Positions 44,167 to 55,703 of a stretch of DNA of 64,000 nt are shown here, piece after piece; within the stretch, counting starts at the first letter, position 1, and every line of letters begins with the position of its first letter. Source of the stretch: Dactylonectria macrodidyma. Its lineage: Eukaryota > Ascomycota > Sordariomycetes > Hypocreales > Nectriaceae. The stretch lies in NCBI GenBank assembly GCA_020744425.1, contig JAGMUV010000014.1, positions 1,364,001 through 1,428,000 of the forward strand, written 5' to 3'. The notes below the pieces were generated by a model. That model was given only the letters and a program-made list of their open reading frames with translations, had not been told where the DNA came from and did no database searches. Position numbers and translations under genes: made by a program.

Positions 44167-46187
44167 ATGGCACCGACAACGACGCCTCAGAGCCGTGAGT
44201 TTGTGCATCCGGCTGCTAGCCACGCCAAGAAGAAGTACGTGTTTTCTTTTGTTTTCTCCAGCTCTTCTCTTTCCTCTCCCGCTCAACCTGAGGCCATCGC
44301 TAATTCGACTTCCCCCCCAACGTAGAGTCCCCAGCGCCTACGGCATCCCTCCCATCTCGGCCTTCTACTGGTTCCTCGGCGCCGGCCTTCTCTCGGCCTG
44401 GTTCGCTCCGATTCAAGACTGCGACGAGACCTTCAACTACTGGGAGCCGGCCCACTACCTCTCCCATGGCTACGGGCTCCAGACGTGGGAGTATTCTCCC
44501 GACTTTGCCATTCGAAGCTGGCTCTACATAGGGTTGCATGCTATCATTGGAAATGTACGGAGACTGCTCCCTCAGTCGACAAAGGTTTGTGCGATACCGT
44601 CTTTGATACAATGGACATCAATTGACATCGGATACAACAGGTCGCTGAGTTCTACTTCGTTCGCGCTGGACTGGCCCTCGGCTGTGCCCTATGCCAGACC
44701 ATCCTCTACATGGTCACCAGCACCACCCTCAACAGTCGCATCGGCATCTTCTTCCTCGTCGCCACCGTCATGAGTCCCGGCAACTTCCATGCAAGCACCG
44801 CCTTCCTCCCTTCCAGCTTTGCCATGTATATGGTCACCCTTGGAGCGGCTGCATTCATGAACTGGCGCGACGGCTTGAGGACCACGCTAGGAATCTTCTG
44901 GTTCGCAGTGGCAGGCATTTTCGGATGGCCTTTTGCTGCCGCACTCTGCGCTCCATATCTACTTGAAGAGGGAATCCTCGCCATCCTCGGTGGAAAGTCC
45001 GCCCTCTTTGCAGGCTTCCTTCGGGTTGGTCGGGGCGTCATCTTAGCCTTTGTGTTGCTGGTGAGTTGCGTTTCGAATCTCTCTTCACGCCCTGTGCTAA
45101 CTCCTTCTAGTTCGCTGATTTTAGCATCAACCTTTTCTTCTACAAAAAAGCCGAGATTGTGACGTGGAATATTGTCAAGTACAACATCTTCTCATCGACT
45201 GGCGGCCCAGAGCTATACGGCACCGAGCCCTGGACCTTTTACTTCAAGAACCTAGTCTTGAACTTTAACATCTGGTTCGTTCTGAGTCTTCTTGCCTTAC
45301 CTCTCTTCGTTCTTCAAAAGATCGTCTCCCCGTCCGCCCAAGGTGCCAAATCTGGATTGCGGACCGTCGTCTTCGTTGCCCCGTTTTACATGTGGCTCGC
45401 CATCTTCACCCTCCAACCCCATAAAGAGGAGAGATTTATGTATCCGGCGTACCCCTTCCTCGCATTGAACGCCTCAATCTCACTCCACATTATCTTGACG
45501 GCTTTGGGAAATGCCGACCCAAAGACCTTGGCTGGAAAAATACCGGCGAAGCTGAAGCTTGCAGCCGTTTCGCTTGTTATGCTACTGTCCCTAGATCTCG
45601 CACTTGCTCGAGTCTACGGAGTGTACTCGGCCTACTCTGCACCCATGAAGATCTATTCTCCGCTTTGGAACAGCGCCGAAGGACATGATGGTGTTGGCAA
45701 TACCCGGGATTCTGTCTGCTTCGCCAAAGAGTGGTATCGTTTTCCTTCATCTTACTTCCTCCCGCGCGATATGCATGCCAAGTTTGTTCGTTCCGAGTTT
45801 CGTGGCCTGTTGCCTGGCGAGTTTTCTGAGGCTGAAACTGGCTTTGGTTTCTGGAGCGGCACTTGGATGCCCACCAGTGGCATGAATGGTCACAACGAAG
45901 AGGATCTGGGCAAGTACACTGACTTGCGCCATTGTCAATTCTTGGTGGATACTCAGTACCCTGAGCGAACTGATCCGTTACCCCCTAACGAGCCCGACTA
46001 CATCGCAGATGATGGAAACTGGGATATCGTGCAGTGCGAACCATTCCTCGATGCTGCCAACACTCACCTTCTGGCGAGAGTGTTGTGGGTTCCCGAGCTC
46101 AACGTCGTTCCCGACAAATTCAAACGAAAATGGGGTCGCCACTGTCTCCTGCAGCGAAAGAAGCCTGAGATTGTAGTCGACGAATAG
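44167..46187 (+). CDS. ALG9: Dolichyl-P-Man alpha-1,2-mannosyltransferase ALG9
   Basis: ER-membrane GT22 enzyme that adds alpha-1,2-linked mannoses from dolichyl-phosphate-mannose to the lipid-linked N-glycan precursor in the lumen. Exons 44167-44234, 44326-44584, 44641-45060 and 45111-46187 give 607 aa. Diagnostic motifs: DCDETFNYWEPAHYL and LQTWEYSPDFAIRSW near the N-terminus (the GT22 luminal loop with the catalytic acidic pair), multiple hydrophobic membrane segments, and HKEERFMYPAYPF. The C-terminal luminal part contains CQFLVDTQYPERTDPLPPNE. All introns have consensus ends. It is intact and marks the last conserved housekeeping gene before the secondary-metabolism genes. Confidence 0.93.
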
Positions 46188-46379
46188 AATAGACCCGACA
46201 TGGAAGATGCTCGTTCGACTTAGATTCATGTACGTTATTGTTTCAGATAGAAAAAGTCAAATGCGTTGAATGTAGTATTTTAACTGCCGTGCAGTAATTA
46301 CGTCTACTCTGTTTTCGCAACATTCCAAGTGATCTCCCACTGCGCTCGGCAGCTGTGGCTTGTATACCCAATGCTTGAC

Positions 46380-47735
46380 TTAATCTGTAGGGATCGCGTT
46401 AGTGAAACAGATCTGGCCGTCTGACGATATCGTTTTGCTCACCTTGAAGTTTGGACAGGCCATGTGGAAGATCTCCAGCCACTCCTCCTCGGTCCTCACC
46501 TTGGCATTGTGCATGGTCATAACCGTCACGTCCCGCCTGCGATACGCCTTGTCTACGTGCGGCTCAAACGTGCCTGGGGGAGGAGACATGAGATCGTTGA
46601 CCACGAGGACCGAGTTGGGTAAAGTCTCCAAGGGAGTCAAGAATACCCGTAGGACGATGATGCAATCTTCGTCGGGAAGATTCCACAGGATCGAGTTCAG
46701 GTAGTAGATGTGGGCGGGAGCATCTGGTCCTTCGTCAATAGCGGGATGGGTCATTTCTTCGGGGAACTTCTGCTCTTCGAAGGATACGCCGCTGTATTCC
46801 TCTGCCAAGAAATGGGGAGTCCGCCGTGGAAACCGAGTCACTTCGAAGAAGACGTGGTTGGTGTCGTGCCCATCTGGAAAGGTACGCCTGAACCAATCTC
46901 TAAGGAGCTGGATTCCAGGATCCATTGCTGTGAAAAGGTGTTATTAGGATGAAGATTTGGGACGGGAAGCGAACCACTGACAACTAGTGACGCCCTTCAT
47001 GGTATCTCCGAACCGCATCCCCTTTTCTGGATGGCTCTTGTGCCAGGCGTACATGGTTTGGCCCCATCTTGTTCGATTAGCCCCGAAAGCTGTCAACACT
47101 AGCCGACTCACGCGTATTCAAAGGCAGATTGGCCTGACCAGTACGGATTTGGTTGTTTCAAAGAGTCTGCTAGATGAGCAGATGCTACGCGAGTCTCAAA
47201 AAGCCTTGATGTTGGTCAGTGTTGAACGAAGATCTGATGGGAGACTATACTGGAAACCGATGAATGCCTTCAACCCAGGATCCGTCGTCAGCTCTCGGGA
47301 AATGGGCCCATGCCGAAAGACCTCCGCGGCGGGTTCCTGGATAACGCCTCCGCACACTGATAGTCTCAGTATGGCCAGCAGCTTGTCAGAGGGGACAGAG
47401 GTCTTCGCAGCAAGCTCTGCCAGCGTCGCTGTTCCGTCAAGGGGGATTAGCTCCAGCATGTCGTGCTCGAGCAGGCAGTACAGCGCGCCCCTGTCCCAGT
47501 TGGAAGCGACAAACTCGTGCAGCACGTTGGAAGGACCTCTCAGTAGCCGATCTAGCCTCTCCGCGAGGCCGAGGAGCTTGGACTGGCTTTGCTCGATGGC
47601 CAAACCGTCTAGAGGATGCCTTCCGACATTGTCATCGGGCGAATCGCGAGAGCTGGTGGCTTCCAGCAGCTGGATCAGCACCTCAGACTCCCTAGAAATG
47701 TCTTTGGTAAGGGCGGCAAGATGTCCCGGGTCCAT
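46380..47735 (-). CDS. O-methyltransferase-fold protein with a degenerate SAM site
   Basis: 403 aa from exons 47251-47735, 47112-47204, 46982-47067 and 46380-46927 (introns of 46, 44 and 54 nt). The N-terminal dimerisation/winged-helix part and the segments FIGFQLFETRVASAHLADSL, PNPYWSGQSAFEYA and KGMRFGDTMKGVTS are standard for fungal secondary-metabolite O-methyltransferases. After MDPGIQLLRDWF the expected glycine-rich SAM motif (VDxGGGxG) is not seen. The catalytic His region (usually RxxLHNW) reads NSILWNL. The end (MHNAKVRTEEEWLEIF) is again typical. It may be a non-methylating member, for example a pericyclase-like or regulatory relative, rather than an active enzyme. It is divergent from the flavoprotein gene next to it. 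Confidence 0.8.
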
Positions 47736-48322
47736 CTTGGCGTGCGAGTTCCTCTTCAGCTTGCTACGGCCGAGACAGGTGCTGAGCTGATGCAACTTAA
47801 AACCAATGCATTTGCGACCCTTCTCATCCTGTATACCCCCGCACTACGAGCTGAGCTTCTGTAAATGCACGTCGGAAGCGGAACGCCTTTGTCTTTATCT
47901 TGGGCACGCGAGACGGCGCCCGGCGAGTCAACCACATGGTGGTGCCGTCCCACTCGGCGTCTTGCTCCGGTTCAGCCCCACCGCCCCGGCTTCCGAAAGC
48001 CGGCGACACCAACGGGGGCTTGGTGAGCATCACGAGTCTGACCACCAAGGCTCACTACATACAAAACACCGGATGCTGACTGTCTCAGCCTCTCAGCCTC
48101 CTCGCTAGCGGTCGGGTCTCACGATAATGTCGCAGCCAGCCTACTGCATCCAACGCCAACGTGGCTGGCTGGGGCCGTCTGGAAAAGGGGGGGTGTCACT
48201 GCATGGGAAGCCATCAAAATGGGACTCGTCACCGCTTCTTTTCCGTCGTTGCGAAGTGCGAGCTATCCATACAATCTGCTCTTGCGAGTAGCACATTCAT
48301 TATACCCTTTTCTCCGTACGCG
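47736..48322. promoter_or_regulatory. Divergent promoter region
   Basis: 587 bp between the O-methyltransferase-like gene (minus) and the flavoprotein gene (plus). Shared regulation is likely. No gene was recognised. Confidence 0.45.
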
Positions 48323-49741
48323 ATGAAGTCTTTCGTTACATTGTCGATCGCTGTATCGCTCGGCGCTGGCATCGCCAATGCCGTGCCCGCAAACTTGGTT
48401 TCTAGGACCTCGTCGTCGTCTTCTGCTACCATCAGGAGGGACGCCGTCGTCATCGGGGGAGGATCGTCGGGGACATACGCGGCCGTCAAGCTGAAGCGGA
48501 TGGGCAGAAGTGTTGCTGTCGTCGAGAGGCACTCTGTGTTTGGAGGGCACACGTCGACGTACCGCGTGCCCGACAGCAACATCACCATAGACTATGGCGT
48601 TCAGGGCTACGGGGACTTTGACGTGATTCGCAACATGTTTGCGAGCTTCGATATCCCGTTGGACCAGATCCCCCTATCCGAGACTGGCTTCGGCATCCCC
48701 AACTATGTGGATTTCCGCAACGGCCGCACCATTCCCAACTTCAGCTTCTTCGCGAATCTGTCGCAGTTTGAAGTTCAGAGCGACAGATACCCGTACCTCT
48801 CCTACACAACTCGCCTGCCCAACCGCGTCCCAAAGGACCTGCTGCTGCCGTTTGGGGAGTTCCTCGCCAAGTACGGCCTGCAAGACTTGACCTACAACCT
48901 ATTTTACAACCTCGAGGGCTTCGGGGACCTCCTGTCTCAGACGACCCTGTACGTCATGAAGTACCTGAACCAGGAGTATCTGGACGCGCTCCATCCGGAC
49001 TACAAGGGTGCGCTGGTGACGTCGCGCCGGTACAACCAGCAGCTCTATGAGCGAGCGCAGGAGCTTCTAGGGAGCGACGCCCTCGTGAGCTCGTGGGTGA
49101 CGTCGGCGACGCGCAACCGGTCCGGCGTGAGGCTCGTCGTGCGGACGCCAAGGGGGAGCAGGACCATCATTGCCCGGAAGCTGCTGATTGCGATGCCGCT
49201 GGTGACGTCTAACATGGACGCTTTTAGCCTGGACAACACCGAGAGATCTCTGTTCTCGCGGTTCAAGGCCTCGGGATGGTATGTCGGACTTGTGCGAGCG
49301 GCAGGGCTGCCGGACCGCTTTGCGTACCAGAACACACGGCCTGACACGCTGTACAATTTGCCCCAGCTTCCATCTCTGTACCAAATGTCGCCGACCGAGG
49401 TCCCTGGGACGTACCTGGTGCGCTACGGCTCGCAAGATCGGCTGTCAGACGACACCGTTAGGAACGACATGCTCCGGACCTTCAACCGCGTGAGAGCGCG
49501 AGTCCTCGGTGAGCAGAGCGCGCGGTTCGAGCCAGCCAAGCTGCTGGCGTACTCGAGCCATTATCCGTTTAACTTGCACGTTACGCCCAGGGACATTTCA
49601 GGCGGCTTCTACAATAGGCTCGACGACCTCCAGGGCTACCGGAGCACGTGGTACACAGGCGCGGCTCTCATTTCTCATGGCACCAGCGTTCTGTGGAACT
49701 TTACCAATCATCTGGTTGATCGCATGTTTGAGGAGGATTAG
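48323..49741 (+). CDS. Secreted FAD oxidoreductase, beta-cyclopiazonate dehydrogenase-like
   Basis: 472 aa, intronless from ATG 48323. A signal peptide (MKSFVTLSIAVSLGAGIANA) precedes the Rossmann FAD-binding motif VIGGGSSGTYAAVKL and VAVVERHSVFGGHTSTY. The sequence IDYGVQGYGDF and the C-terminal FAD segment YTGAALISHGTSVLWNFTNH place it in the amine-oxidase-like family that includes beta-cyclopiazonate dehydrogenase. Such enzymes oxidise a metabolite with FAD and may form C-C or C=C bonds. The substrate here is unknown. The secretion signal is usual for the family. A frame start at 48161 is GTG and was not used. Confidence 0.85.
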   Translation: MKSFVTLSIAVSLGAGIANAVPANLVSRTSSSSSATIRRDAVVIGGGSSGTYAAVKLKRMGRSVAVVERHSVFGGHTSTYRVPDSNITIDYGVQGYGDFDVIRNMFASFDIPLDQIPLSETGFGIPNYVDFRNGRTIPNFSFFANLSQFEVQSDRYPYLSYTTRLPNRVPKDLLLPFGEFLAKYGLQDLTYNLFYNLEGFGDLLSQTTLYVMKYLNQEYLDALHPDYKGALVTSRRYNQQLYERAQELLGSDALVSSWVTSATRNRSGVRLVVRTPRGSRTIIARKLLIAMPLVTSNMDAFSLDNTERSLFSRFKASGWYVGLVRAAGLPDRFAYQNTRPDTLYNLPQLPSLYQMSPTEVPGTYLVRYGSQDRLSDDTVRNDMLRTFNRVRARVLGEQSARFEPAKLLAYSSHYPFNLHVTPRDISGGFYNRLDDLQGYRSTWYTGAALISHGTSVLWNFTNHLVDRMFEED

Positions 49742-50139
49742 ACGGTGGGTTTGCTTTTCAACGTGTTGGATTGAAGCGGTGTCTTTAGTTTTGTTTTTGT
49801 TTCTCTTCATGATTCTTTTCGTTTGTATTTGTTATCGTTCACTGCGATGCTGCATTTTAGTTTTGCTCTCTGCTTCAACCTTTTTTACTTGCGAGCTGCT
49901 CCGTCCTACTTAGGAGGGGTGTCTTGTTTTGAACCGAACAAACACGAAAAAACACTTCTTTACTCTTCTAGTCGAAATTTTTATTCCATTTTAGCAGATT
50001 TGATATGAAACCTTTGTTCTGTGTCTAATTGAATGATCGCGATCTTATCCAGCTCTGAGTTGGAGCTAATAGGCCGTACAAAAGTAGTGCCAACTACATG
50101 TCGCGATGGCCCAAACCATGCGAAAGCGAAACAAAACAC
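49742..50139. other. Convergent intergenic region
   Basis: 3' flanks of the flavoprotein and FAD monooxygenase genes. T-rich 3' UTR-like sequence, no gene. Confidence 0.5.
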
Positions 50140-51639
50140 CTAAGCACCCGCAACCGCCACGTCTTCCTGACCTTCTCTCTCGTGGTGAATATTTGCATGA
50201 TTACCGACGTCCTCTCCCTTCTCTTCGGGTTCAGCGTCATGGCCTTCCATCGGCCTAAAGCCTCGAGTAAAGACCGGGCTGGTTTCGACTTTCTTCCAAT
50301 CGTGAAGCATGAACCCGTTCTCGACGGAGCACTTGACCTCCTCCTGGCCTCGAGGGATGATGTCTGCTTCGTAGTCTCTAATTATCTCCGCGAGATTCTT
50401 TGCCCCGTTGTGGACTTCTGCGATGCCGGTGAGGAGGTAGGAGGCGTCGCAGATGCAGTGGTTGAGGCCCTGTCCACGGTCTTTACAGTTGTTAGCATTT
50501 ATGGATTATTGCTTGAAACACGGCCACTTACATGGGGGCATTGGGTGAGCCGCATCGCCAATGAGGCTCATTCTCCCATCTCGATTATCCCACGGTTTCG
50601 GGATCCAGAAGCTGATGTCTGCCTTGTGGACTTCGGTATCATCCGGCAGCCACAGAAACGCGGATCGAGCCGGTTCGCCCATTCCTGCTGCGCGTTCTTT
50701 GATCAGCGCGAGACGCTCTGGATATGTCAAGCTGGTGTTCACGTCGCCCAGCCATGCCATGGCCATGTGGAAGATCCACGACTCTGGGTGATCTGGTCCG
50801 TCGGGCATATTGGAGACTTGAAGAGTTAGTGTACTCTTGGCAATGGGGCAGTCAAAAGGTCTCACTGGATTGGAAAGCATGGAACGACTGGTTGCTCAGA
50901 GCCAGGTAGCTCGTGGGGAAGTCCCGTCGCACATACCGAGCCTTCTCAGCATCCTGGAAGCACACGGTCATGTTCGTATGGAAGATGGGAAACTTGCTGA
51001 CGGCAGCTTCCGCGGCGCTGCCTATGGCGAACTCGCGGACTTTGGATCGAGAGCCGTCTGCTCCGAGGATGAGAGACCCAGCAACGACAGTGCCATCAGA
51101 GAAGGTCGCGACGACACCTTGGCCGCTTTCGTTGAAGGCGACGTCGACAAGATTCTTACCATACTGAACCTGCACCCCCTCGGCGCAGAGGGAGCGCATT
51201 TTACTTCGCGATACACGAAGCCCTTTCTCGTACGGAACTCCAGTAAGCAAGTTGCCGGTCTCGGCCTGGATGATGGGATACAGCCCGCCGGCCTCAATCG
51301 GCACGGCCGGATTGCACGAGATCAACGGCAGTTTGCCAAAGATTTCTGGGGGAACAATCTTCTCTAGTCGATCCAGAGACCAATGAATGGCCATGGTCCA
51401 CTCGTTGCTACGGTAGTTGAGGCATACTTCCTTTTCAAAGATGGAGTACCGAATGCCCAGCTACGTGCGTCAGTATTCGGAACAATGTCTTTTGGGAAAA
51501 GGGCACACCTTTTTGAGACCTTGTGCAACAATCAGGCCGGTGATACCTGTAATTGTGAGACTTGATGCGACAAATGGGGGGTAAACCGGGCGTAGATACC
51601 AGCACCAATGATGATGACATGCAAATCGTTGTTTGACAT
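50140..51639 (-). CDS. FAD-dependent monooxygenase (salicylate hydroxylase-like)
   Basis: 432 aa from five exons: 51600-51639, 51509-51546, 50866-51460, 50532-50816 and 50140-50480. The GxGxxG dinucleotide motif is VIIIGAGITGLIVAQGLKK, split by the first intron. RSNEWTMAIHWSL, the DG motif region LILGADGSRSKVRE, and the GD motif LIGDAAHPMPPYRGQGLNH (split by the last intron) complete the group A flavin monooxygenase signature. The enzyme would hydroxylate or epoxidise an aromatic or polyketide substrate with NAD(P)H and O2. Introns of 47-53 nt have good CTAAC-type branch sites. It is divergent from the P450 gene with only 301 bp between starts, which suggests co-expression. Confidence 0.88.
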
Positions 51640-51940
51640 GTTGGCGAGTACGATGTTGCCTACAAACGAAGAATATATTTACTAATGCATCTCCGATGAA
51701 GAAGATAAAGACCGGGAAGCTGGGTTTCTTCGATCAAATAGGGCGTACATCCATGTCGGTGGATGCAGGTCGGAGACTGTAGCATCAGCGCGAGTTCGGG
51801 AGCCGATCCCCGACGTCCGTTTCGCATTCCGTCTTGGACATTGCACGCTTTTCCTAAACCGCTTCGGATTTACTGGCAGTGAAATCACCAGCGATCAAAT
51901 CACCAGGGTGAACTCTCGGCGGTGTATTCGCATCATCGCC
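51640..51940. promoter_or_regulatory. Bidirectional promoter, FAD monooxygenase/P450
   Basis: 301 bp between two divergent oxidase start codons, short enough to be one shared promoter. No binding site identified. Confidence 0.5.
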
Positions 51941-53615
51941 ATGGATATCACGAATTTGACCGAGTTCGCCAGCTTGTGGAGAGTCATGTTGCTGGCTCCT
52001 CTACTGCTCGGCGGACTATTCGTACGTCTCGTGTCTTGAACCGTACACGCTTGAAGCTGACAATGAACAGGTTCTCACAAGAATCGCTTACAATATCTTT
52101 CTCCATCCTTTGCGACACCATCCCGGCCCAAAGCTATGGGCAGCCACGAGACTTCCATGGTGCTGGAACCAGTATCGGGGCAGACTCAACCACAGACTAG
52201 TTCAGCTGCACGCCGAGTACGGGTCAACTCTGAGGGTTGCTCCGGACGAAATATCGTATAATTCCGAGACGGCATGGAGGACAATCTACGGTCATCGGGC
52301 GATAGAGATGAAGAAGGATCCCATCTTTTCCCTTGTCACGCCAACGGGCGTTCCTAGTGAGTGGTGACCACCTCGCCGTCGATGATCGAGACTGACCAGG
52401 AAGATATCATGACGGCTGATCGGATGACCCATTCGCGACATCGCCGCCTACTGTCGCATGCCTTCTCCGAAAAAGCCCTTCGAGAGCAAGAAGGGGAGCT
52501 GGTGAAATACTGTGCAAAGCTCCTCGCCCAGCTTGAAGTAGAGGCCGCCAAGGGGCCAGTAGACCTCGCCGAATGGTATCACCTAACGAGTAAGTTCAAT
52601 ATCTTGTGCATATTTGGCGTATATTATTAACTTTTGACTAGCATTTGACCTCATCGGATCTCTCGCCTTCGGAGAAGACTTCTCCTGCGTCGACACAGGC
52701 AAAGCCCATCCCTTCGTAGCGTCGATCAAATCCGTATCACGAGAACTGATCATGAGCCAAATGTCCAAATACTACGGTATCAACGCGCTAAGGAACTGGT
52801 TTCTTAAGGGTTCGACCACATCTCGCGTCGCAAATGCCCATCGCGCGAGGGAAATGGTCGAGTCTCGCATCGCCCGCGGTCCGACCAGTAGCCGCAGAGA
52901 CTTTTGGCACTACGTCCTCGCGGCCGACGACACTAAGAGCGGCGACAAGGACAGGAGCTTATCGTTGGATGAGATGGTTGTCAATGCTTTTAGTATTGCC
53001 ATTGCTGGATCAGATGGCACTGCGACGGCTCTGACGGCGACTACGTTTCTGCTATTGACGCATCAGCATGTTTACCAGCAACTACGCGATAGCATCCGAA
53101 CGGCCTTTGAACTTGAAGAAGACATCATATCTACAGCCCTCGCGGGAGACCGAATCCCGCTTCTGGACGCCGTAATCAACGAGGCCATGCGTCTCTACCC
53201 ACCCGTTGCAGTGACACTCCCCAGAGTGATTCCCCCCTGGGGAGCCACCATAGACGGGCTATTTGTTCCCGCAGGCACAACCGTGGGAGCAAACCACCTG
53301 TCGACATACTACTCGCCGGCTAACTTCCATCGCGCTGACGAATTCGTCCCCGAGCGCTGGCTCGAGGACGAGCAGCAAACCAGCGATGTTAGAGCCAGCT
53401 TCCAGCCTTTTTCGACGGGGCCTAGAAGTTGCCTGGGCAAGAACCTGGCGAAAGCAGAGATGAGACTCATCCTCGCTAGAATATTGTGGCGGTTTGACCT
53501 TGAGCTGGAGAGTGAGTGTGTGGATTGGATCAAGGGTCAACGGATCTATGGGTTCTGGGTGAAGCCGCCGCTGATGTGCAAGTTGTCTGCCAGGCCAGTG
53601 GGGTCCGAAGCTTGA
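51941..53615 (+). CDS. Cytochrome P450, CYP65-like
   Basis: 508 aa from exons 51941-52021, 52071-52356, 52404-52589 and 52642-53615. The N-terminal hydrophobic anchor (MLLAPLLLGGLF) places it on the ER face. AYNIFLHPLRHHPGPKLWAA is the proline-rich hinge. HSRHRRLLSHAFSEKALREQ is typical of isotrichodermin C-15 hydroxylase-like P450s. The I-helix has AGSDGTAT, the K-helix is EAMRLYPP (ExxR) and the heme loop is FSTGPRSCLGKN with the Cys ligand. All key residues are present. It probably hydroxylates the cluster product; the substrate is unknown. Confidence 0.9.
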
Positions 53616-53993
53616 ACTGGGTAGTCTAGCTCATTTTCAGTTTCAAATTATGATACAATGAAAGTAGCTGTTACCTCCATGGATAGTTGTTTCCTTGCTA
53701 GAAATCCTCTTTCTTTTCGCATTGGAAGTGCTGGGTGAATGACATGTCCTAGGAGGTACATGGTCCTCTGCCTTGTCAATTGGAGAGCATCACAGCCGCG
53801 ACATTCGCTTCCAAGTTTCCTAGTCTCCATCTTTGCATTTGAATTTGATACAAACGAAGAACAATCACCGTTGACTTATTTTATTTTTATCTTCATCCTA
53901 AAGCAACATCCTCTTCAACCCTCACAATCCCACCCCAAACACCTCACCATGCGCCGCCTCCTCTCTGCTACCTATGAACAAAACCCCCCCGAC
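53616..53993. other. Convergent intergenic region
   Basis: 3' flanks of the P450 and methyltransferase genes. No gene seen. Confidence 0.5.
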
Positions 53994-54879
53994 TCACTCC
54001 TTGGTACCAATAAAGTGGTAAATCTTCCCAAACGGAGGTAAGACCGTCGTCTCGCCGTCAGTAAATTTCCACCCCGTCGTGTCGATGCCCTCCTTCTCCA
54101 TCAGCTTAAACATCTCCCTAGGCGTGCGCGCGCGTAGGCACGAGACGTAGCCGTTGATGAAGAAGAAGAGCGGGACCACGGGGATGATGTACGTGAAGAT
54201 CAGGTGCATGGGCGACCACCACCACCACGTTAGCGTGGTGATGAAGGGCGACAGGATGATGAAAGTGGTGTTGATCAGCGAGGATGGGGTTCTATGGGTG
54301 ACTTCGAAGATCCTGGGATTTGTCAGTTTGGCTCATGGCGAGGGCATAGGCAGCTTACATGAATGAGTCCGTCTCTTCGATGCAGCTCCGGATGACCTTG
54401 CGTGCACCATCATCGTCAAAGTGGTGGAAGCACATGTTGAATATACGCAGCTCTTTCTTATCCCTCGCAGCATACCTCGACGCCTTGGTAGCATCAACAG
54501 GTTTCTCAACATACGAAATATGATCCGTCTTGGCAACAATAGCCTTCCAAGCCTCCAGATCCGGATACAAATCCGTCAGCAAAAAGTCAATCGGCGGCCT
54601 ACCCTCAGCTTGCATGCGGGCGTTGAGGATCTCCTCAAAGATGGGTGTCGGACCACCTGCTCCGGCACACGCGTCGACGAAGTGGTACTCGCTCGGGTGG
54701 CCGGGCAGGTTGGCGGTGATGACATCGCAGACCTGGGCGGCGGTCGAGCTGGTGCGGTTGAGGCCGACGGTGCGCCATACGGCTGCGAGAGAGCGGTGCG
54801 CGTACTCGCGGAGCCACTCGGGGCACCAGGGGTAGTCCTCGATCTCGATGAGGTGGAAGCGAGGGAGGATGACGAGCAT
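53994..54879 (-). CDS. Membrane-anchored SAM-dependent methyltransferase-like protein
   Basis: 279 aa from exons 54359-54879 and 53994-54312 (46-nt intron, GTAAGC...CTGAC...CAG). The class I methyltransferase core has YHFVDACAGAGGPTPIFEE (motif I) and DFLLTDLYPD (end of strand 2), then FNMCFHHFDD. After the intron the protein carries two hydrophobic segments (LINTTFIILSPFITTLTWWW and LIFTYIIPVVPLFFFIN), likely membrane helices, and a soluble tail (TGWKFTDGETTVLPPFG). Proteins of this build are common in ascomycetes, but I do not know their substrate. It may act in the cluster or be a neighbour. Confidence 0.75.
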
Positions 54880-55703
54880 GGTTGTGGAGGTTTAGGGCCA
54901 AGACTGACTAGATGCGAGAATATAGATGAACACGAGAACAAGATCAGCAATTCTTACTTGAGTTGACCTTCTAACCTTTCAACTTGACTGACAATATCTT
55001 ATACTATTACCATACCCTCCGTAGCTGAGGTGCTGTTCACTCTATCCAAATTAGACCGGCCACCTCTTCGGCTCCGGCTGGCGGAACCCGAGCACCACTA
55101 ATCTTAAGAGCCGAGCCACGGAGCAAGGGACAATTAAATTTCGCTAGCAATATCCCGCGCATAGCCACAGATAGAGGCTGAGTCGCTGCATGGAAACGTC
55201 CGGTCTACAGGACAAGGTGACAGTCCGAGGCGGACGCCGAACAGCAGCCGCATCGGGGGATTCGCACCACTCATCACATTCGAATAAAACAAGGATCGAG
55301 ATTACTATTTTGAGACAGAGGCTTGGATGTATTCAGCCAAAGGCCATATTCGAGAGTTCAAGACGTCGAGAAGTCGATTCCGGGACGGTTCCCTTACCCT
55401 AGAGCATGGTGATAGTTATTGGTTTCATCCTGTGACTGAACCATGCAATTGATGATTAGGAAATGAAGATGTATTTGCGATATCTCTACTCTCAGTACCG
55501 TAATCTTCTTAATTAAGCTTTGATGCAGGGCTTTAATCTAGATGCAAAGACGGATGGACTGAAGGCCTTGGTCGCTTCTGCTTTTTCATACTCTTATGAC
55601 CATCGCATCTCCGACCGAGCGACTCCAAAGGACCTCAATGCAACAACTGAGTACCAAATATCTGCCGCGTGATTGCAAAGCCTGAGTATAGGACTTGAAT
55701 GAA
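54880..55703. other. Intergenic, no gene seen
   Basis: Upstream region of the methyltransferase gene (minus) and 3' flank of the MDR reductase gene (minus). A 70-codon frame at 55190-55402 is not supported. Confidence 0.45.

Noticed and set aside
51400..51465. Apparent frameshift in exon 3 of the FAD monooxygenase
   Set aside because: On re-reading the bases the frame runs through without a shift (IFEKEVCLNYRSNEWTM); the suspicion came from a copying slip.
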